DNA of 64,000 bases from Pseudomonas sp. 6D_7.1_Bac1 (GCF_025465945.1 NZ_JANLNW010000004.1:1-64000), one strand, 5' to 3'. Positions 24,648 to 35,146 are shown, counted from the first letter of the stretch. Numbers and translations are program-made. The notes: a model not told the origin generated them from the sequence alone.

Positions 24648-25814
24648 ATGGACCTGACTTATACCCCGGCCCAACAGGCCCTGCGCTTAGAGGCGCGAGC
24701 CTGGCTGGCCGCCAACGTGCCCAGCGAACCGCTGGCGTCCTTCGACACCGAACAGGGCTTTGCCGAGCATCGCGCCTGGGAGGCCCGACTCAATGACGGT
24801 CGTTGGGGCATGGTGACCTGGCCAACCGAACTCGGCGGGCGCGGTTGCGACCTGATCGAGTGGCTGATTTTCGAAGAAGAATATTACCGCTCGGGCGCGC
24901 CGGCGCGGGTCAACCAGAACGGGATCTTCCTGCTGGGCCCGACCCTGATGGAGTACGGCAGCGAGGAGCAGAAAGCCCGTTTTCTGCCACGCATGGCGAC
25001 CGGGCAAGACATCTGGGCCCAGGCCTGGTCCGAGCCCGGCGCCGGCTCCGACATGGCGGCGATCCGTTCGCGGGCCGAGCGGGTCGGCGACCATTACGTG
25101 ATCAACGGCCAGAAAACCTGGTCGACCCGGGCCGTGTGGGCCGATTGGGCGTTCGGGATCTTTCGCACTGACCCCAACTCCCAGCGCCATCAAGGCCTGA
25201 CATTCATTCTGCTGCCACTGGACACGCCTGGCATCACTGTGCGGCCGATCCCGCAGCTCAACGGCTTGCCGGGGTTTGCCGAGATCTTCTTCGACGACGT
25301 CAAGGTGCCGGTAGAGAACGCCCTGGGCGGCGAGGGCATGGGTTGGCATGTGGCAATGTCCACCGCTGGTTTCGAACGTGGTTTGTTGCTGCGCTCGCCG
25401 GCGCGTTTTCAGGAAACCGCCCGGCGTCTGGTTCAGTTGTACCAGGCCAATCGCGAGTCCGCCGACCGTGATCCGGCCATCGGCGAGGCGGTGATGCGCG
25501 CCTGGCTCGACGCCGAGGCCTACACCTTGAACACCTACATGACCGCTTCGCAGCTGGTGCAGGGCGGCAAAATCGGCCCGGAATCGTCGACCAACAAGAT
25601 CTTCTGGTCCGAGCTCGACCAACGCATGCACGACACCGCGATGAGCATTCTCGGCCTGCGTGGCGAATTGCTGCCCGAAGCCCCGGCGGCCGGTGACGTC
25701 GGCCATTGGCTCGACGGTTTCCTGTTTGCCCAGGCCGGGCCGATCTACGCCGGTACCAATGAGATCCAGCGCAACATCATTGCCGAACGCATGCTCGGCA
25801 TGCCGCGGGCCTGA
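24648..25814 (+). CDS. Acyl-CoA dehydrogenase, FadE30-type
   Basis: 388 residues from ATG 24648 (GAAGG 7 nt upstream). Standard three-domain fold: WPTELGGRG, AQAWSEPGAGSDMAAIRSRA (flavin-binding), VINGQKTWSTRA, and C-terminal AGPIYAGTNEIQRNIIAERML. At the place where many members carry the catalytic Glu (YEGT), this protein has Ala (YAGT), a variant I associate with steroid FadE subunits that use a base elsewhere or pair with a second subunit. The gene is followed 11 nt later by another fadE, so a heteromeric enzyme is likely. Confidence 0.82.
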   Translation: MDLTYTPAQQALRLEARAWLAANVPSEPLASFDTEQGFAEHRAWEARLNDGRWGMVTWPTELGGRGCDLIEWLIFEEEYYRSGAPARVNQNGIFLLGPTLMEYGSEEQKARFLPRMATGQDIWAQAWSEPGAGSDMAAIRSRAERVGDHYVINGQKTWSTRAVWADWAFGIFRTDPNSQRHQGLTFILLPLDTPGITVRPIPQLNGLPGFAEIFFDDVKVPVENALGGEGMGWHVAMSTAGFERGLLLRSPARFQETARRLVQLYQANRESADRDPAIGEAVMRAWLDAEAYTLNTYMTASQLVQGGKIGPESSTNKIFWSELDQRMHDTAMSILGLRGELLPEAPAAGDVGHWLDGFLFAQAGPIYAGTNEIQRNIIAERMLGMPRA

Positions 25815-25825
25815 GGACAAACACC

Positions 25826-26881
25826 ATGGATTTTAGTTTCAGTCGCGATCAACTGCTGTTTCAGGACAGCGTTCGCAGCTTTCTGATCAACGAAGTCACC
25901 CCCGAGCGCATTCGCGAGTTGTGGCACAGCGACACCGGTCGCAGCGATGCACTCTGGGGGCAATTGGTGGCGCTGGGCCTGAGTGCGCTGACTGTCCCCG
26001 AAGAATTCGGCGGCATGGGCATGCACGCCTTGGACTTCGTCCTGCTGGCTCAGGAATGTGGCTACGCCGGTATGCCCGAGCCGCTGGTGGACACGATGTT
26101 GATCGGCGTGCCGCTGCTCGCCGGTCTTGATAAACGCCACGCCGCGCTCAAGCAGTACTGGCTGGCCAGTGTCGCCGAGGGCAGCGCGCGGCTGGCGGTG
26201 GCCGAACCGGGTAACCCGCTGGTCAGCGACGCCCATGTCGCCGACTTGCTGCTGCTGGCTCACGGCGATGAAGTCCACGCGCTCAAGCCCGAGGCTGTCC
26301 GCCTGACCCGTAATGTCTCGGTGGACCCGAGCCGGCAGTTGTTCCAGGTGCAGTGGACGCCGACCGCCGCCACCTGCGTGGCCAGCGCAGAGCAAGGCAA
26401 ACGCCTGTGGGCTGCAGCGTTCAATCGCGGCGCCCTTGGTAGCGCCGCGCAATTGTTGGGGTTGGCCAAACGCATGGTCGACCTGGCGGTGGATTACACC
26501 TTCGAGCGCAAACAGTTCGGCAAACCGGTCGGCTCGTTCCAGGCGGTCAAGCATTTGATGGCCAACGTCGCAGTGCAGATCGAGTTCGCCAAAGGCCCGT
26601 TGTATCGCGCCGCCTATGCGGTGGCTCATGAGCTGCCGGGGCAGGACGTGCAGGTGTCCCACGCCAAACTGGCGACGGCCGAAGCCGCCATGCTCGCGGC
26701 GAAAAACGCGATCCAGGCCCACGGCGCCATGGGGTACACCTGGGAAGTCGATTTGCAGTTGTTTATGAAACGCGCCTGGGCGCTGGACAAGGTCTGGGGC
26801 GATCGCGGCCTGCACAAGGCTCGCGTGCGCCATGCGCTGTTCGACGGCGCCATGGCCCTGGGAGCAAGCAGCACATTCTGA
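25826..26881 (+). CDS. Acyl-CoA dehydrogenase, second steroid FadE subunit
   Basis: 351 residues, 11 nt after the first fadE and in the same operon. The N-terminus (DFSFSRDQLLFQDSVRSFL), VPEEFGGMGM, and the C-terminal DYTFERKQFGKPVGSFQAVKH and AIQAHGAMGYTWEVDLQLFMKRA are clear. The middle flavin-binding part is weak (LAVAEPGNPLVSD), as in FadE-beta subunits of alpha2-beta2 steroid dehydrogenases. GYTWE holds a glutamate at the position used as base in some of these enzymes. Pairing with the upstream FadE is inference from adjacency and complementarity. Confidence 0.8.
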   Translation: MDFSFSRDQLLFQDSVRSFLINEVTPERIRELWHSDTGRSDALWGQLVALGLSALTVPEEFGGMGMHALDFVLLAQECGYAGMPEPLVDTMLIGVPLLAGLDKRHAALKQYWLASVAEGSARLAVAEPGNPLVSDAHVADLLLLAHGDEVHALKPEAVRLTRNVSVDPSRQLFQVQWTPTAATCVASAEQGKRLWAAAFNRGALGSAAQLLGLAKRMVDLAVDYTFERKQFGKPVGSFQAVKHLMANVAVQIEFAKGPLYRAAYAVAHELPGQDVQVSHAKLATAEAAMLAAKNAIQAHGAMGYTWEVDLQLFMKRAWALDKVWGDRGLHKARVRHALFDGAMALGASSTF

Positions 26882-26900
26882 TCAAGGCCAACGCGAAACC

Positions 26901-26990
26901 TGTGGGAGCGAGCCTGCTCGCGAAAGCGGTGGCCCAGCCAGCAGAGATGTTGGCGGTACTGGCCTCATCGCGAGCAGGCTCGCTCCCACA
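26901..26990. repeat. REPIN, GTGGGAGCGAGCCTGCTCGCGA family
   Basis: Inverted arms at 26901-26923 and 26968-26990, perfect over ~22 bp. It begins 20 nt after the second fadE stop. Confidence 0.92.
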
Positions 26991-27034
26991 GGGATCTGTG
27001 GCGGACGCAGTACTTGTGCACGACGCCAATCAAG

Positions 27035-27240
27035 TGTGGGAGCGGGCTTGTCCTAATGCCGATCAGTTAAGCCGAATATTGAACCTGTGGCGAGGGAGCT
27101 TGCTCCCGCTGGACTGCGTAGCAGTCCCCTTCTTTTGTGAAGAGAGGGGCCGCTTCGCGCCCCAGCGGGAGCAAGCTCCCTCGCCACAGGGAAATGCCCA
27201 TCCTTAACTGACTGGCATTAGGGCCCGCTCGCGAAAGCGC
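27035..27240. repeat. Composite repeat: a REP interrupted by a 171-bp palindromic element
   Basis: Outer halves GTGGGAGCGGGCTTG (27036-27050) and GCTCGCGAAAGCG (27227-27239) together make one REP. Between them lies 27052-27222, with 20-bp terminal inverted repeats (CCTAATGCCGATCAGTTAAG at the left; its complement with two mismatches at 27203-27222). Inside that is another inverted pair of the GTGGCGAGGGAGCTTGCTCC family (from 27086 and 27162-27188). The whole gap 26882-27282 holds only these repeats. No operator copy was seen ahead of fadA6. Confidence 0.8.
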
Positions 27241-27282
27241 TGCATCAGTCAACTGATTTTCTTTCTTGAATCGAGGTAGAGC

Positions 27283-28431
27283 ATGCCTGAAGCCTATATT
27301 GTCGACGCCCTGCGTACGCCCACCGGGCGCCGCAAGGGTGGTTTGAGCCAGATTCACGCCGCCGATCTGGGCGCCCATGTGTTGCGCGCGCTGGTCGAGC
27401 GCAACGGCATTCCCGATGAGGATTACGACGACGTGATCTTTGGCTGTGTCGACACCATCGGCCCGCTGGCCGGGGACATCGCCCGCACCAGTTGGCTGGC
27501 CGCCGGCCTGTCGCACGCGGTGCCGGGTACCACCATCGACCGCCAGTGCGGTTCGTCGCAACAGGCCGTGCACTTTGCCGCCCAGGCAGTGATGAGCGGC
27601 ACCCAGGACGTGGTGGTTGCCGGTGGTGTGCAGACCATGACCCAGATCCCGATTTCCTCGGCGATGATCGCTGCCGAACCGCTGGGTTTCAGCGATCCGT
27701 TCAGCGGCTCGCAAGGCTGGGTCCAGCGTTACGGTGCGCAACCGCCGACGCAGTTTCGCTCGGCGCAGATGATCGCCGAGAAGTGGGGCCTGTCGCGGGC
27801 CGATCTTGAGGCCTATTCGCTGGAGTCCCATCAACGGGCCTTGCACGCCATCGAGCAGGGCCGCTTTGCCCGCGAGATCGTGCCGCTGGCCGGCGTCGTG
27901 CATGACGAAACACCGCGCCAGACCAGCCTGGAAAAAATGGTCGAGCTGGAGTTTCTGTTCGGCTGTGATCGGGTCACTGCTGCAGTGTCGAGCCAGACCT
28001 GCGACGCCGCCAGTGCCCTGCTGATCGTCTCGGAAACTGCGCTCAAACGCTATGGCCTGACACCGCGTGCGCGCATCCATCACCTGAGCGTGCGCGCCGA
28101 AGACCCGATCTGGATGCTCACCGCGCCGATCCCGGCCACCGCTTACGCATTGAAACGCGCCGGCATGAAGCTGGAAGACATCGACCGGGTCGAGATCAAC
28201 GAGGCCTTCGCCTCGGTGGCGATGGCCTGGCTCAAGGAAACCGGCTACCCCCATGCCCAGACCAACGTCAACGGCGGCGCGATTGCCCTCGGCCATCCGC
28301 TGGGCGCTACCGGTACGCGTTTGATGTGCAGTTTGCTGCATGAGCTGGAGCGCAGCGGCGGGCGCTTCGGTTTGCAGACCATGTGCGAAGGCGGTGGCCA
28401 GGCCAACGTGACGATTATCGAACGCTTGTAA
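27283..28431 (+). CDS. fadA6: Thiolase, FadA6-like
   Basis: 382 residues. Thiolase fold with active-site Cys in DRQCGSSQQAVH (about residue 89), EINEAFASVAMAWLK with the catalytic-loop Asn/Glu, NVNGGAIALGHPLGATG (His), and CEGGGQANVTIIE with the second Cys (about 369). GxxRxPTGRRKGGL at the start is typical of steroid/acetyl-CoA acyltransferases. FadA6 performs the final thiolytic cleavage in C/D-ring degradation. It follows a 400-nt repeat-rich gap, so it may be read from its own promoter or by read-through. Confidence 0.8.
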   Translation: MPEAYIVDALRTPTGRRKGGLSQIHAADLGAHVLRALVERNGIPDEDYDDVIFGCVDTIGPLAGDIARTSWLAAGLSHAVPGTTIDRQCGSSQQAVHFAAQAVMSGTQDVVVAGGVQTMTQIPISSAMIAAEPLGFSDPFSGSQGWVQRYGAQPPTQFRSAQMIAEKWGLSRADLEAYSLESHQRALHAIEQGRFAREIVPLAGVVHDETPRQTSLEKMVELEFLFGCDRVTAAVSSQTCDAASALLIVSETALKRYGLTPRARIHHLSVRAEDPIWMLTAPIPATAYALKRAGMKLEDIDRVEINEAFASVAMAWLKETGYPHAQTNVNGGAIALGHPLGATGTRLMCSLLHELERSGGRFGLQTMCEGGGQANVTIIERL

Positions 28432-28457
28432 GCGACATCTTTGAAAGGAACATGAGC

Positions 28458-29333
28458 ATGAAGAGCTGTGAAAACCGCGTCGTGATCATCACCGGAGCCG
28501 GTGGTGGACTGGGCCGTGCCTACGCGCTGGCCTTTGCCGCCGAGGGCGCCAAGGTGCTGGTCAACGACATCAACCGTGACGCGGCACTGGCCGTGGTCGG
28601 GGAAATTCTCGGACAGGGCGGCAGCGCCGTGGCCAACAGCGACGACATCACCCGCTACGACGACGCCGCGCTGATTGTGCGTCAGGCCATCGAAACCTTC
28701 GGCGGTTTGAACGTGGTGGTGAACAACGCTGGCATCTGCCGCGACCGGATGTTCACCAGCCTCAGCGAAGCCGATTGGGACTCGGTGGTGGCAGTGCACC
28801 TCAAGGGGCATTTCTGCATCGCCAGCCACGCCGCGCGTTACTGGCGTGAGCAGGCCAAGGGCGGTGCGCGGGTCAACGCACGGATCATCAACACCAGTTC
28901 CGGCGCCGGGTTGCAGGGCTCCATCGGCCAGTCCAACTATGCTGCGGCCAAAGGCGGGATCGCCGCGTTGACCCTGGTTCAGGCCGCTGAACTGGGGCGT
29001 TACGGGATTACCGTCAATGCCCTGGCCCCGGCTGCACGCACCGGTATGACCGAGCAAGTGTTCGCTGACACCATGAAAAAACCGCAGGAAGGTTTCGACT
29101 ATTTCGCCCCGGAGAACGTCGCACCGCTGGTGGTGTGGTTGGGGTCCGAAGCGTCTGGCGCGGTCAATGGCCAGATGTTTGAAGTGGAGGGCGGCAAGTT
29201 GTCGATTGCCGATGGCTGGCGCCGTGGTCCGCAGCTGGACAGGCAAGGGCGCTGGGCCGTGGACGAAGTGGGTGAGGCGGTACAGCAATTGCTGGCGCAA
29301 GCGGTGCCAGCAGCGAAGGTTTATGGCAGCTGA
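28458..29333 (+). CDS. Rv3548c-like short-chain dehydrogenase of steroid degradation
   Basis: 291 residues from ATG 28458 (AAAGGA 8 nt upstream); ATG 28452 is only ~2 nt from the ribosome site. SDR motifs: GAGGGLGRAYALAFA, VNDIN, NNAGICRDRMF, active-site NTSSGAGLQGSIGQ, and YAAAKGG. The unusual 40-residue tail (VEGGKLSIADGWRRGPQLD, ending AKVYGS) is shared, as I recall, with mycobacterial Rv3548c of the KstR2 region and with 17-beta-HSD4-type SDRs. It likely oxidises a hydroxyacyl-CoA in side-chain or ring degradation. This is the last gene of the steroid region. Confidence 0.8.
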   Translation: MKSCENRVVIITGAGGGLGRAYALAFAAEGAKVLVNDINRDAALAVVGEILGQGGSAVANSDDITRYDDAALIVRQAIETFGGLNVVVNNAGICRDRMFTSLSEADWDSVVAVHLKGHFCIASHAARYWREQAKGGARVNARIINTSSGAGLQGSIGQSNYAAAKGGIAALTLVQAAELGRYGITVNALAPAARTGMTEQVFADTMKKPQEGFDYFAPENVAPLVVWLGSEASGAVNGQMFEVEGGKLSIADGWRRGPQLDRQGRWAVDEVGEAVQQLLAQAVPAAKVYGS

Positions 29334-29549
29334 CGGTTCAGGCGTCCAGCTCCAACCAGTTGTCGGCGCCTGTTGTTTTCCCGCGATGGCGAGCTGGGCT
29401 CCTGAGTACATCGCCGATGATCGGGTTTCGTTACGTCCCCTGCAATCTTGACTAGAGTTTCAACTATCGGTGGCCGTACTGCGACCACCGTGATCGTCCA
29501 GGATTTCCCGGCCAACTACCGGGCAACTTCACCTGATCAGGAGTGCACG

Positions 29550-32500
29550 ATGGACCTCAACCGTCGTCAGTTCTTCAAGGTCGCCGCTATCGGCCTTGGA
29601 GGCTCCAGCCTCGCCGCATTGGGTATGGCACCAGCGCCAGCCTTCGCCGAGCAAGTCCGCCACTTCAAGCTGGCCCATACCCATGAAACCCGCAATACCT
29701 GCCCCTACTGTTCGGTGGGTTGCGGCTTGATCATGTATAGCCAGGGCGATACGGCCAAGAACGTCACCCAGAGCATCATCCACATCGAAGGTGACGCCGA
29801 CCACCCGGTCAACCGCGGCACGCTGTGTCCCAAAGGTGCAGGCCTGCTGGACTTCATTCATAGCCCCAGCCGGCTGCAATACCCGCAAGTACGCAAGCCG
29901 GGCAGCAAGGAGTGGACGCGGGTGTCCTGGGATGACGCGCTGGATCGCATCGCCGACCTGATGAAGGCCGACCGTGACGCCAACTTCATCGAGAAGAACG
30001 CTCAGGGCCAGACGGTCAATCGTTGGCTGTCGGTGGGTTTTCTCGCCGCATCGGCGTCCTCCAACGAAGCCGGTTACATGACCCACAAGGTCGTTCGCAG
30101 TCTGGGCATGCTGGGGTTCGATAACCAGGCACGTGTCTGACATGGCCCGACGGTGGCAAGTCTTGCCCCAACGTATGGCCGAGGTGCGATGACCAACCAC
30201 TGGACCGATATCGCCAACGCGAATCTGGTTCTGGTGATGGGCGGTAATGCCGCCGAAGCCCACCCCTGTGGCTTCAAATGGGTGACCGAAGCCAAAGCGC
30301 ACAACCACGCGCGACTGATCGTGATCGACCCGCGTTTCACCCGTACCGCCTCGGTGGCCGACTATTACGCACCGATTCGCACCGGCACCGACATCGCCTT
30401 CATGGGCGGTCTGATCAACTATTTGCTCACGGAAAACAAAATCCAGCACGAGTACGTGCACGCCTATACGGACGTGTCGTTCATCGTCAAGGAGGGCTTC
30501 GGCTTCGAGGACGGGCTGTTTACCGGCTACGACGCGGCCAAACGCACCTACAGCGACAAGTCCAGTTGGGGCTATGAAATCGGCGAAGACGGTTTCGCCA
30601 AAGTCGACCCGTCACTGTTACACCCGCGTTGCGTCTACCAGTTGATGAAGCAGCACTACAGCCGCTACACCCTGGAGCTGACCAGCCAGATCTGCGGCAT
30701 GCCGCAAGACGCCATGCAGAAAATCTGGGAAGAGATCGCCACCTGCTCACAACCGGGCAAGACCATGACGATTCTCTATGCCTTGGGCTGGACCCAGCAT
30801 TCGACCGGCTCGCAGATGATTCGCAGTGCGGCCATGGTGCAACTGCTGTTGGGCAACGTCGGCATGCCGGGCGGGGGCGTCAATGCCTTGCGCGGGCACT
30901 CCAACATCCAGGGCCTGACCGACCTTGGGCTGCTGTCGAACCTGCTGCCGGGCTACCTGACGCTGCCGGGCGATGCCGAGCAGGATTACGACACCTACAT
31001 TGCCAAGCGTGCGCTCAAGCCATTGCGGCCCGGGCAGTTGTCCTATTGGCAGAACTACGGCAAGTTCCATGTCAGCCTGATGAAGGCCTGGTACGGCGCC
31101 AACGCCACCGCCGACAACCACTGGGGCTATGACTGGTTGCCCAAGCTCGACATCCCCGGCTACGACATATTGAAAGTGTTCGACATGATGTCCAACGGGA
31201 AGGTCAACGGCTACGTCTGCCAGGGCTTCAACCCCATCGCCGCCTTGCCCGACAAGAACCGTGTGATGGCCGCGCTGGCCAAACTCAAGTGGCTGGTGGT
31301 GATGGACCCGCTGGCCACCGAGACCTCGGAGTTCTGGCGCAATGTCGGGCCTTACAACGATGTCGAAACGGCGAGCATCCAGACCGAAGTCATCCGCCTG
31401 CCCACCACCTGCTTCGCCGAAGAGGACGGCTCACTGGTCAATAGCGGCCGCTGGCTGCAATGGCACTGGAAGGGCGCTGACGGCCCGGGGCAAGCACGCA
31501 CCGACATCAAGATCATGAGCGAGCTGTTCATCCGTTTGCGTCAGCGTTATCAGGCCAACGGCGGTGCCTTCGCCGAGCCGATTCTCAAGCTTAGCTGGCC
31601 TTACAAGGTGCCCGACGATCCTACGCCGGAAGAGCTCGCCAAGGAATTCAACGGCTACGCCATGGCCGATGTCACCGACGCCACGGGAGCGACGCTCAAG
31701 GCCGGACAGCAGTTGTCCGGTTTCGCCCAGCTCAAGGACGACGGCAGCACGGCGTCCGGCTGCTGGATCTTCTGCGGCAGCTGGACCGAGCAGGGCAACC
31801 AGATGGCCCGCCGCGACAACAGTGACCCCTTCGGGATGAAGCAGAACCTGGGGTGGGCCTGGGCCTGGCCAATGAACCGACGCATTCTCTACAACCGCGC
31901 CTCGGCCGACCTGAAGGGGCAACCCTGGGATCCGAAAAAGCGCCTGGTGTGGTGGAACGGCAAGACCTGGGGCGGCACCGACGTGCCCGACTACAAGGCC
32001 GACGTGGCGCCGGAAGCGGGCATGAACCCCTTCATCATGAACCCCGAAGGGGTGGCGCGTTTCTTCGCCCTCGACAAGATGAACGAAGGCCCTTTCCCGG
32101 AACATTACGAACCGTTCGAAACGCCTATCGGCATCAACCCGCTGCACCCCACCAACAAGAAGGCGACCAGCAACCCGGCCGGACGCATCTTCGACTCGGT
32201 CTGGGAGAGTCTCGGGACGGCGAAGGACTTCCCCTATGCCGCCACCAGCTACCGGTTGACCGAGCACTTCCACTTCTGGACCAAGCATTGCCCGATCAAT
32301 GCCGTCACCCAGCCCGAGCAGTTCGTCGAGATTGGTGAAGCCCTGGCCAAGGAGAAGGGGATTGCCGCTGGCGACCGGGTGCGGGTCAGCTCCAAGCGCG
32401 GGCATATCGAAGCAGTAGCGGTGGTGACCAAGAGGATCCGTCCGCTGCAGGTCAACAACCAGACCGTGCACCAGATTGGCATCCCGTTGCACTGGGGTTT

Positions 32501-32615
32501 CACTGGGGCAACCCGGCATGGCTACCTGACAAACACCCTGGTGCCGTTTCTCGGTGATGGCAATACACAGACCCCGGAATCCAAGTCGTTCCTGGTCAAC
32601 GTGGAGAAAATCTGA
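29550..32615 (+). CDS. fdnG: Formate dehydrogenase-N alpha subunit, selenoprotein (UGA = Sec197)
   Basis: One frame of 1,021 residues if the TGA at 30138-30140 is read as selenocysteine; it appears as two separate frames otherwise. The twin-arginine signal is at NRRQFFK; the [4Fe-4S] motif CPYCSVGCG begins at Cys51, with CPKGAG after it. Around the [20 protein letters not shown] matches FdnG, whose Sec is residue 196 in E. coli. A SECIS-like hairpin follows. It is the molybdo/tungsto-bis-MGD catalytic subunit in the periplasm, oxidising formate and passing electrons to FdnH and FdnI. The next gene overlaps by 1 nt (TGATG). Downstream fdhE and selA, selB, selC supply maturation and Sec. Confidence 0.96.
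30138..30180 (+). promoter_or_regulatory. SECIS element following the Sec UGA codon
   Basis: Immediately after TGA come CATGGCCCGACGG and the hairpin GGCAAGTCTTGCC (about 30154-30166), where GGCAAG and CTTGCC pair across a small loop. Position and apical G/U content match the bacterial SECIS of fdnG, which binds SelB. Confidence 0.88.
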
Positions 32616-33565
32616 TGGCCAACCAAGACATCATTGCCCGTTCGGCCACCACGACTCTGCCACCCTCGGTACGTCAACAAGAGGAAGTCGCCAAGCTGAT
32701 CGATACCACCAAGTGCATCGGTTGCAAGGCGTGCCAGGTGGCCTGTTCGGAATGGAATGAATTGCGCGACGAGGTCGGTCACAACCACGGCACCTACGAC
32801 AACCCTCAGGACCTCAGCGCCCAGACCTGGACCCTGATGCGTTTCACCGAGCACGAAACCGACGCCGGCAACCTGGAATGGCTGATCCGCAAGGATGGTT
32901 GCATGCACTGCGCCGAACCTGGCTGCCTTGCTGCGTGCCCGAGCCCCGGGGCAATCATCAAGCACGCCAATGGCATCGTCGACTTCGACCAGGACCATTG
33001 CATCGGCTGCGGTTATTGCATCACCGGCTGCCCCTTCAACATTCCGCGCATTTCGCAAAAAGACCACAAGGCCTACAAGTGCACGCTGTGCTCGGACCGG
33101 GTGGCGGTCGGGCTGGAGCCGGCCTGCGTCAAGACCTGTCCGACCGGCGCCATTGTGTTCGGCAGCAAGGAAGACATGAAAGAGCATGCGGCCGAACGCA
33201 TCGTTGACCTCAAGTCGCGGGGCTTCGACAACGCGGGCCTCTACGATCCCGCCGGTGTCGGGGGCACCCACGTGATGTACGTCCTGCACCACGCCGACCA
33301 GCCATCGTTGTACGCCGGCTTGCCGAATCAGCCGGTCATCAGCCCGCTGGTAGGGCTGTGGAAAGGCGTAAGCAAACCACTGGCGTTGTTGGCAATGGGG
33401 GCTGCGGTGCTGGCGGGATTCTTCCATTACGTGCGCATCGGCCCACAGCGCGTTGAGGAAGACGAGCACCCGCCCGGCAAGGACCCCAGCGTGCACGAGG
33501 TCGACCCGGCCGTGCATGTCTATGACCCGAACACACCTGGATCGCAGGAGGGGAAACGACCATGA
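32615..33565 (+). CDS. fdnH: Formate dehydrogenase-N beta subunit (Fe-S)
   Basis: 316 residues. Four ferredoxin-type cysteine clusters are visible: [35 protein letters not shown] and [20 protein letters not shown], enough for four [4Fe-4S] centres. One C-terminal membrane helix ([18 protein letters not shown]) anchors it. It passes electrons from FdnG to the cytochrome b subunit. It overlaps fdnG by 1 nt and fdnI by 4 nt (ATGA), so the three subunits are tightly coupled. Confidence 0.96.
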   Translation: MANQDIIARSATTTLPPSVRQQEEVAKLIDTTKCIGCKACQVACSEWNELRDEVGHNHGTYDNPQDLSAQTWTLMRFTEHETDAGNLEWLIRKDGCMHCAEPGCLAACPSPGAIIKHANGIVDFDQDHCIGCGYCITGCPFNIPRISQKDHKAYKCTLCSDRVAVGLEPACVKTCPTGAIVFGSKEDMKEHAAERIVDLKSRGFDNAGLYDPAGVGGTHVMYVLHHADQPSLYAGLPNQPVISPLVGLWKGVSKPLALLAMGAAVLAGFFHYVRIGPQRVEEDEHPPGKDPSVHEVDPAVHVYDPNTPGSQEGKRP

Positions 33566-34215
33566 AAGACAAAACGATCCAGCGCTATAACGCCAACGAA
33601 CGCACCAATCACTGGCTGGTGGCGATTCTGTTCTTTATGGCGGCCCTGTCGGGTCTGGCCCTGTTCCACCCGTCGTTGTTCTGGCTGAGCCAGCTATTCG
33701 GCGGCGGGCCCTGGACACGCATTCTGCACCCGTTCATGGGGGTGCTGATGTTCGTGTTTTTCATGGCGCTGGTCATCCGCTTCTGGCGGGCCAATTTTTT
33801 TATTGCCAACGACCGCCTGTGGCTCAAACGAATCGACCGGGTGATACGCAACGAGGAGGAGGGCGTGCCGCCGATCGGCAAATACAACCCCGGGCAGAAG
33901 CTGCTGTTCTGGACCCTGCTGGTCTGCATGCTGGTGCTGCTGTTTAGCGGGGTGGTGATCTGGCGGGTTTATTTCAGTCAATACTTCGGTATCACTTCGA
34001 TTCGCCTGGCGATGCTGTTGCATGCTCTGGCGGCGTTCGTTCTGGTGCTGAGCATCATCGTGCACATCTACGCCGGCATCTGGATCAAGGGCTCGGTCAG
34101 CGCGATGTTGCATGGCTGGGTCAGTCGCGCCTGGGCGAAGAAACACCATGAGCTCTGGTACCGCGAGGTGACGCGCGACGAGAAGCCCGACAGCCAGGTA
34201 ACCAAAAAAGGATGA
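33562..34215 (+). CDS. fdnI: Formate dehydrogenase-N gamma subunit, cytochrome b556
   Basis: 217 residues with four hydrophobic helices (around residues 15-35, 52-72, 112-135 and 150-172). Histidines for haem b occur at NHWLVA, HPFMGV and LHALAAF. Typical FdnI/FdoI length. It anchors the complex and delivers electrons to quinone. Confidence 0.95.
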   Translation: MKDKTIQRYNANERTNHWLVAILFFMAALSGLALFHPSLFWLSQLFGGGPWTRILHPFMGVLMFVFFMALVIRFWRANFFIANDRLWLKRIDRVIRNEEEGVPPIGKYNPGQKLLFWTLLVCMLVLLFSGVVIWRVYFSQYFGITSIRLAMLLHALAAFVLVLSIIVHIYAGIWIKGSVSAMLHGWVSRAWAKKHHELWYREVTRDEKPDSQVTKKG

Positions 34216-34219
34216 TGCC

Positions 34220-35146
34220 TTGAGCACGATACTCGAGCCCGGACAAATAGAGGCATCGGCGAGCACGCCACCGTTCCTGCGGTTGCCGCCGCACAACCTG
34301 TTCACCTTGCGTGCTGTGCGCCTGGAGCGATTGGCCAGCGGGCATCCACTGGCCGACTACCTGCATCTGGTCGCCGGTCTGTGCCACCTCCAGCAGAGCC
34401 TGTTGGACGAGCCGCCGCTGGCGCAGGCACCCGCCCCCGAACGCCTGTTGCTGTGTCAGGAGCATGGCTTGCCACCGTTGGCCGCCGACAGTCTGGTGCG
34501 CGAGGACGGCTGGCTACCGTACCTGGACGTCTTGCTGCGGCGTTACCAGGCACCGCCGCGATCTGCCGTGAAAAGTGCCGTGGCAACCTTGCACAACGCC
34601 AGCGTCGGGCAACGCAAAGTCTGGGCGATTGCCTTGCTCAGTGGCCAGTATGCGGGGCTGCCGGCGGCGCTGGTGCCGTTTCTGGGCGCGGCCTTGCAGG
34701 CGGCCTGGAGCCACTGGTTGCTCAGCCTGCCGGCGTGCGAACTGAAGCCTTGCGCCAGCCTTGCCCAATGCCCGGCTTGTGGTTCGCCGGCCATGGCCGG
34801 AGTGATTCACCAGCGGGGCAAATACAATGGGCTGCGTTACCTGGTGTGTTCGCTGTGTGCCTGCGAATGGCATGTGGTGCGGGTCAAATGCGTCTACTGC
34901 GAGCAAAGCAAGGGGCTCAATTACGTCAGTTTCGAGGATGACCGCCATACGGCCAACCAGGCGCCACTGCGGGCTGAAATCTGCCCCGGCTGCAACAGCT
35001 ACCTGAAACTGCTCTACCTGGAAAATGACGCTGACGCCGAAGCTCTCTCGGCGGACCTGGCGAGCTTGACGCTGGACATGCGCCTGGACCTGGAAGGCTA
35101 CCAGCGCCTGGCGCCGAACCTGATGCTGGTGCCTGGGGGAGATTGA
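34220..35146 (+). CDS. fdhE: Formate dehydrogenase accessory protein FdhE
   Basis: 308 residues with a TTG start at 34220, AAGGA 9 nt upstream. The C-terminal half has the FdhE rubredoxin-like cysteine pairs: [23 protein letters not shown] and CPGCNSY. FdhE is cytoplasmic, binds iron, and is needed to mature formate dehydrogenase before Tat export. It directly follows fdnI by 4 nt. Its stop precedes selA by under 100 nt. Confidence 0.93.
   Translation: MSTILEPGQIEASASTPPFLRLPPHNLFTLRAVRLERLASGHPLADYLHLVAGLCHLQQSLLDEPPLAQAPAPERLLLCQEHGLPPLAADSLVREDGWLPYLDVLLRRYQAPPRSAVKSAVATLHNASVGQRKVWAIALLSGQYAGLPAALVPFLGAALQAAWSHWLLSLPACELKPCASLAQCPACGSPAMAGVIHQRGKYNGLRYLVCSLCACEWHVVRVKCVYCEQSKGLNYVSFEDDRHTANQAPLRAEICPGCNSYLKLLYLENDADAEALSADLASLTLDMRLDLEGYQRLAPNLMLVPGGD

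Noticed and set aside
29448..32615. fdnG seen as two genes split by a stop (pseudogene)
   Set aside because: The TGA is at the known Sec position of FdnG, a SECIS-like hairpin follows, and selA, selB and selC are downstream; it is a selenoprotein.
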